Assembly (NCBI GenBank): GCA_946494635.1
Contig: CAMMCS010000001.1
Location: 1 to 50,561, forward strand
Direction of reading: 5' to 3'
DNA: 50,561 nucleotides
Source of the DNA: an uncultured Oscillibacter sp.
GTDB lineage: Bacteria; Bacillota; Clostridia; Oscillospirales; Oscillospiraceae
Positions 50,535 to 50,561 of this stretch are shown piece after piece. A program made the position numbers and the translations under genes. How positions within the stretch are numbered: the stretch's first letter is position 1; every line of letters begins with the position of its first letter. Below the pieces are notes generated by a model that had not been told where the DNA came from, made no database searches, and saw nothing but the letters and a program-made list of their open reading frames with translations.

Positions 50535-50561
50535 GAAAGCCGGGCAGCCAGTCCGGCTTTC
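50535..50561. terminator. Hairpin at the right edge
   Basis: GAAAGCCGG (50535-50543) pairs with CCGGCTTTC (50553-50561). It lies just upstream of the FHA gene and may end or attenuate a minus-strand gene beyond the window. The T-run is weak. Confidence 0.45.

Noticed and set aside
1..50561. CRISPR arrays, tRNA or rRNA genes, integrase with attachment sites
   Set aside because: No regularly spaced repeats, cloverleaf-like genes or intact recombinase were seen on reading both strands.

Overview
The window looks like a chromosomal segment of a GC-rich anaerobic Firmicute, most likely Oscillospiraceae (Flavonifractor/Lawsonibacter/Oscillibacter-like). Pointers are strong AGGAGG ribosome sites, lipoprotein-type substrate-binding proteins, a CIRCE-controlled small heat-shock gene, an ECF sigma/ABC-2 operon and FHA/PP2C genes. 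Genus is inference. No rRNA, tRNA or CRISPR array was seen.

Layout. 0-1.5 kb is mostly non-coding, with a long perfect dyad and a small membrane-protein gene. 1.5-7.3 kb is an Fe3+/phosphonate-class ABC importer operon (binding protein, fused permease, ATPase) with a metallo-beta-lactamase-fold protein and a LacI regulator. 7.5-12.2 kb is a TetR-controlled heterodimeric ABC exporter. 12.4-16.5 kb holds a flippase-like membrane protein, a CIRCE-controlled Hsp20, and a MerR-controlled hydrolase plus RibD-like reductase. 16.8-19.1 kb is a graveyard of frameshifted genes, followed by an IS3-type transposase relic (19.3-19.8 kb). 20.2-33.2 kb is a clearly AT-richer catabolic island: Liv-type importer, sugar 3-epimerase, FGGY kinase, class II aldolase and zinc dehydrogenase in one operon, then a DeoR repressor divergent from a CoA-transferase and two tandem crotonases. 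GC-rich sequence resumes with a damaged ECF sigma/ABC-2 operon (33.6-38.1 kb, minus). Next come a regulator divergent from an M20 peptidase, an unidentified transporter, a gamma-glutamyltransferase and a split ChrA pair (38.3-45.1 kb). The last 5 kb (minus) is a five-gene FHA/PP2C/protease/VWA locus that probably continues beyond the window.

How the genes work together. The AT-rich island reads as an importer plus a polyol/ketose route (oxidise, epimerise, phosphorylate, cleave); its substrate is unknown. The peptidase/transporter/gamma-glutamyltransferase set suggests use of gamma-glutamyl or small peptides. The terminal locus combines two phosphatases, three FHA domains, a VWA domain, an extracytoplasmic protease and a protein with repeated Thr-Pro-type motifs. 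It looks like a Ser/Thr-phosphorylation sensory system at the membrane, and is the best candidate here for an undescribed system.

Three lesions fall in one operon: a one-base frameshift at a C5 tract and two TGG-to-TAG changes, each inside CTAGG. They are either true decay or sequencing error at Dcm-like CCWGG and homopolymer sites, and should be resolved before that operon is interpreted.
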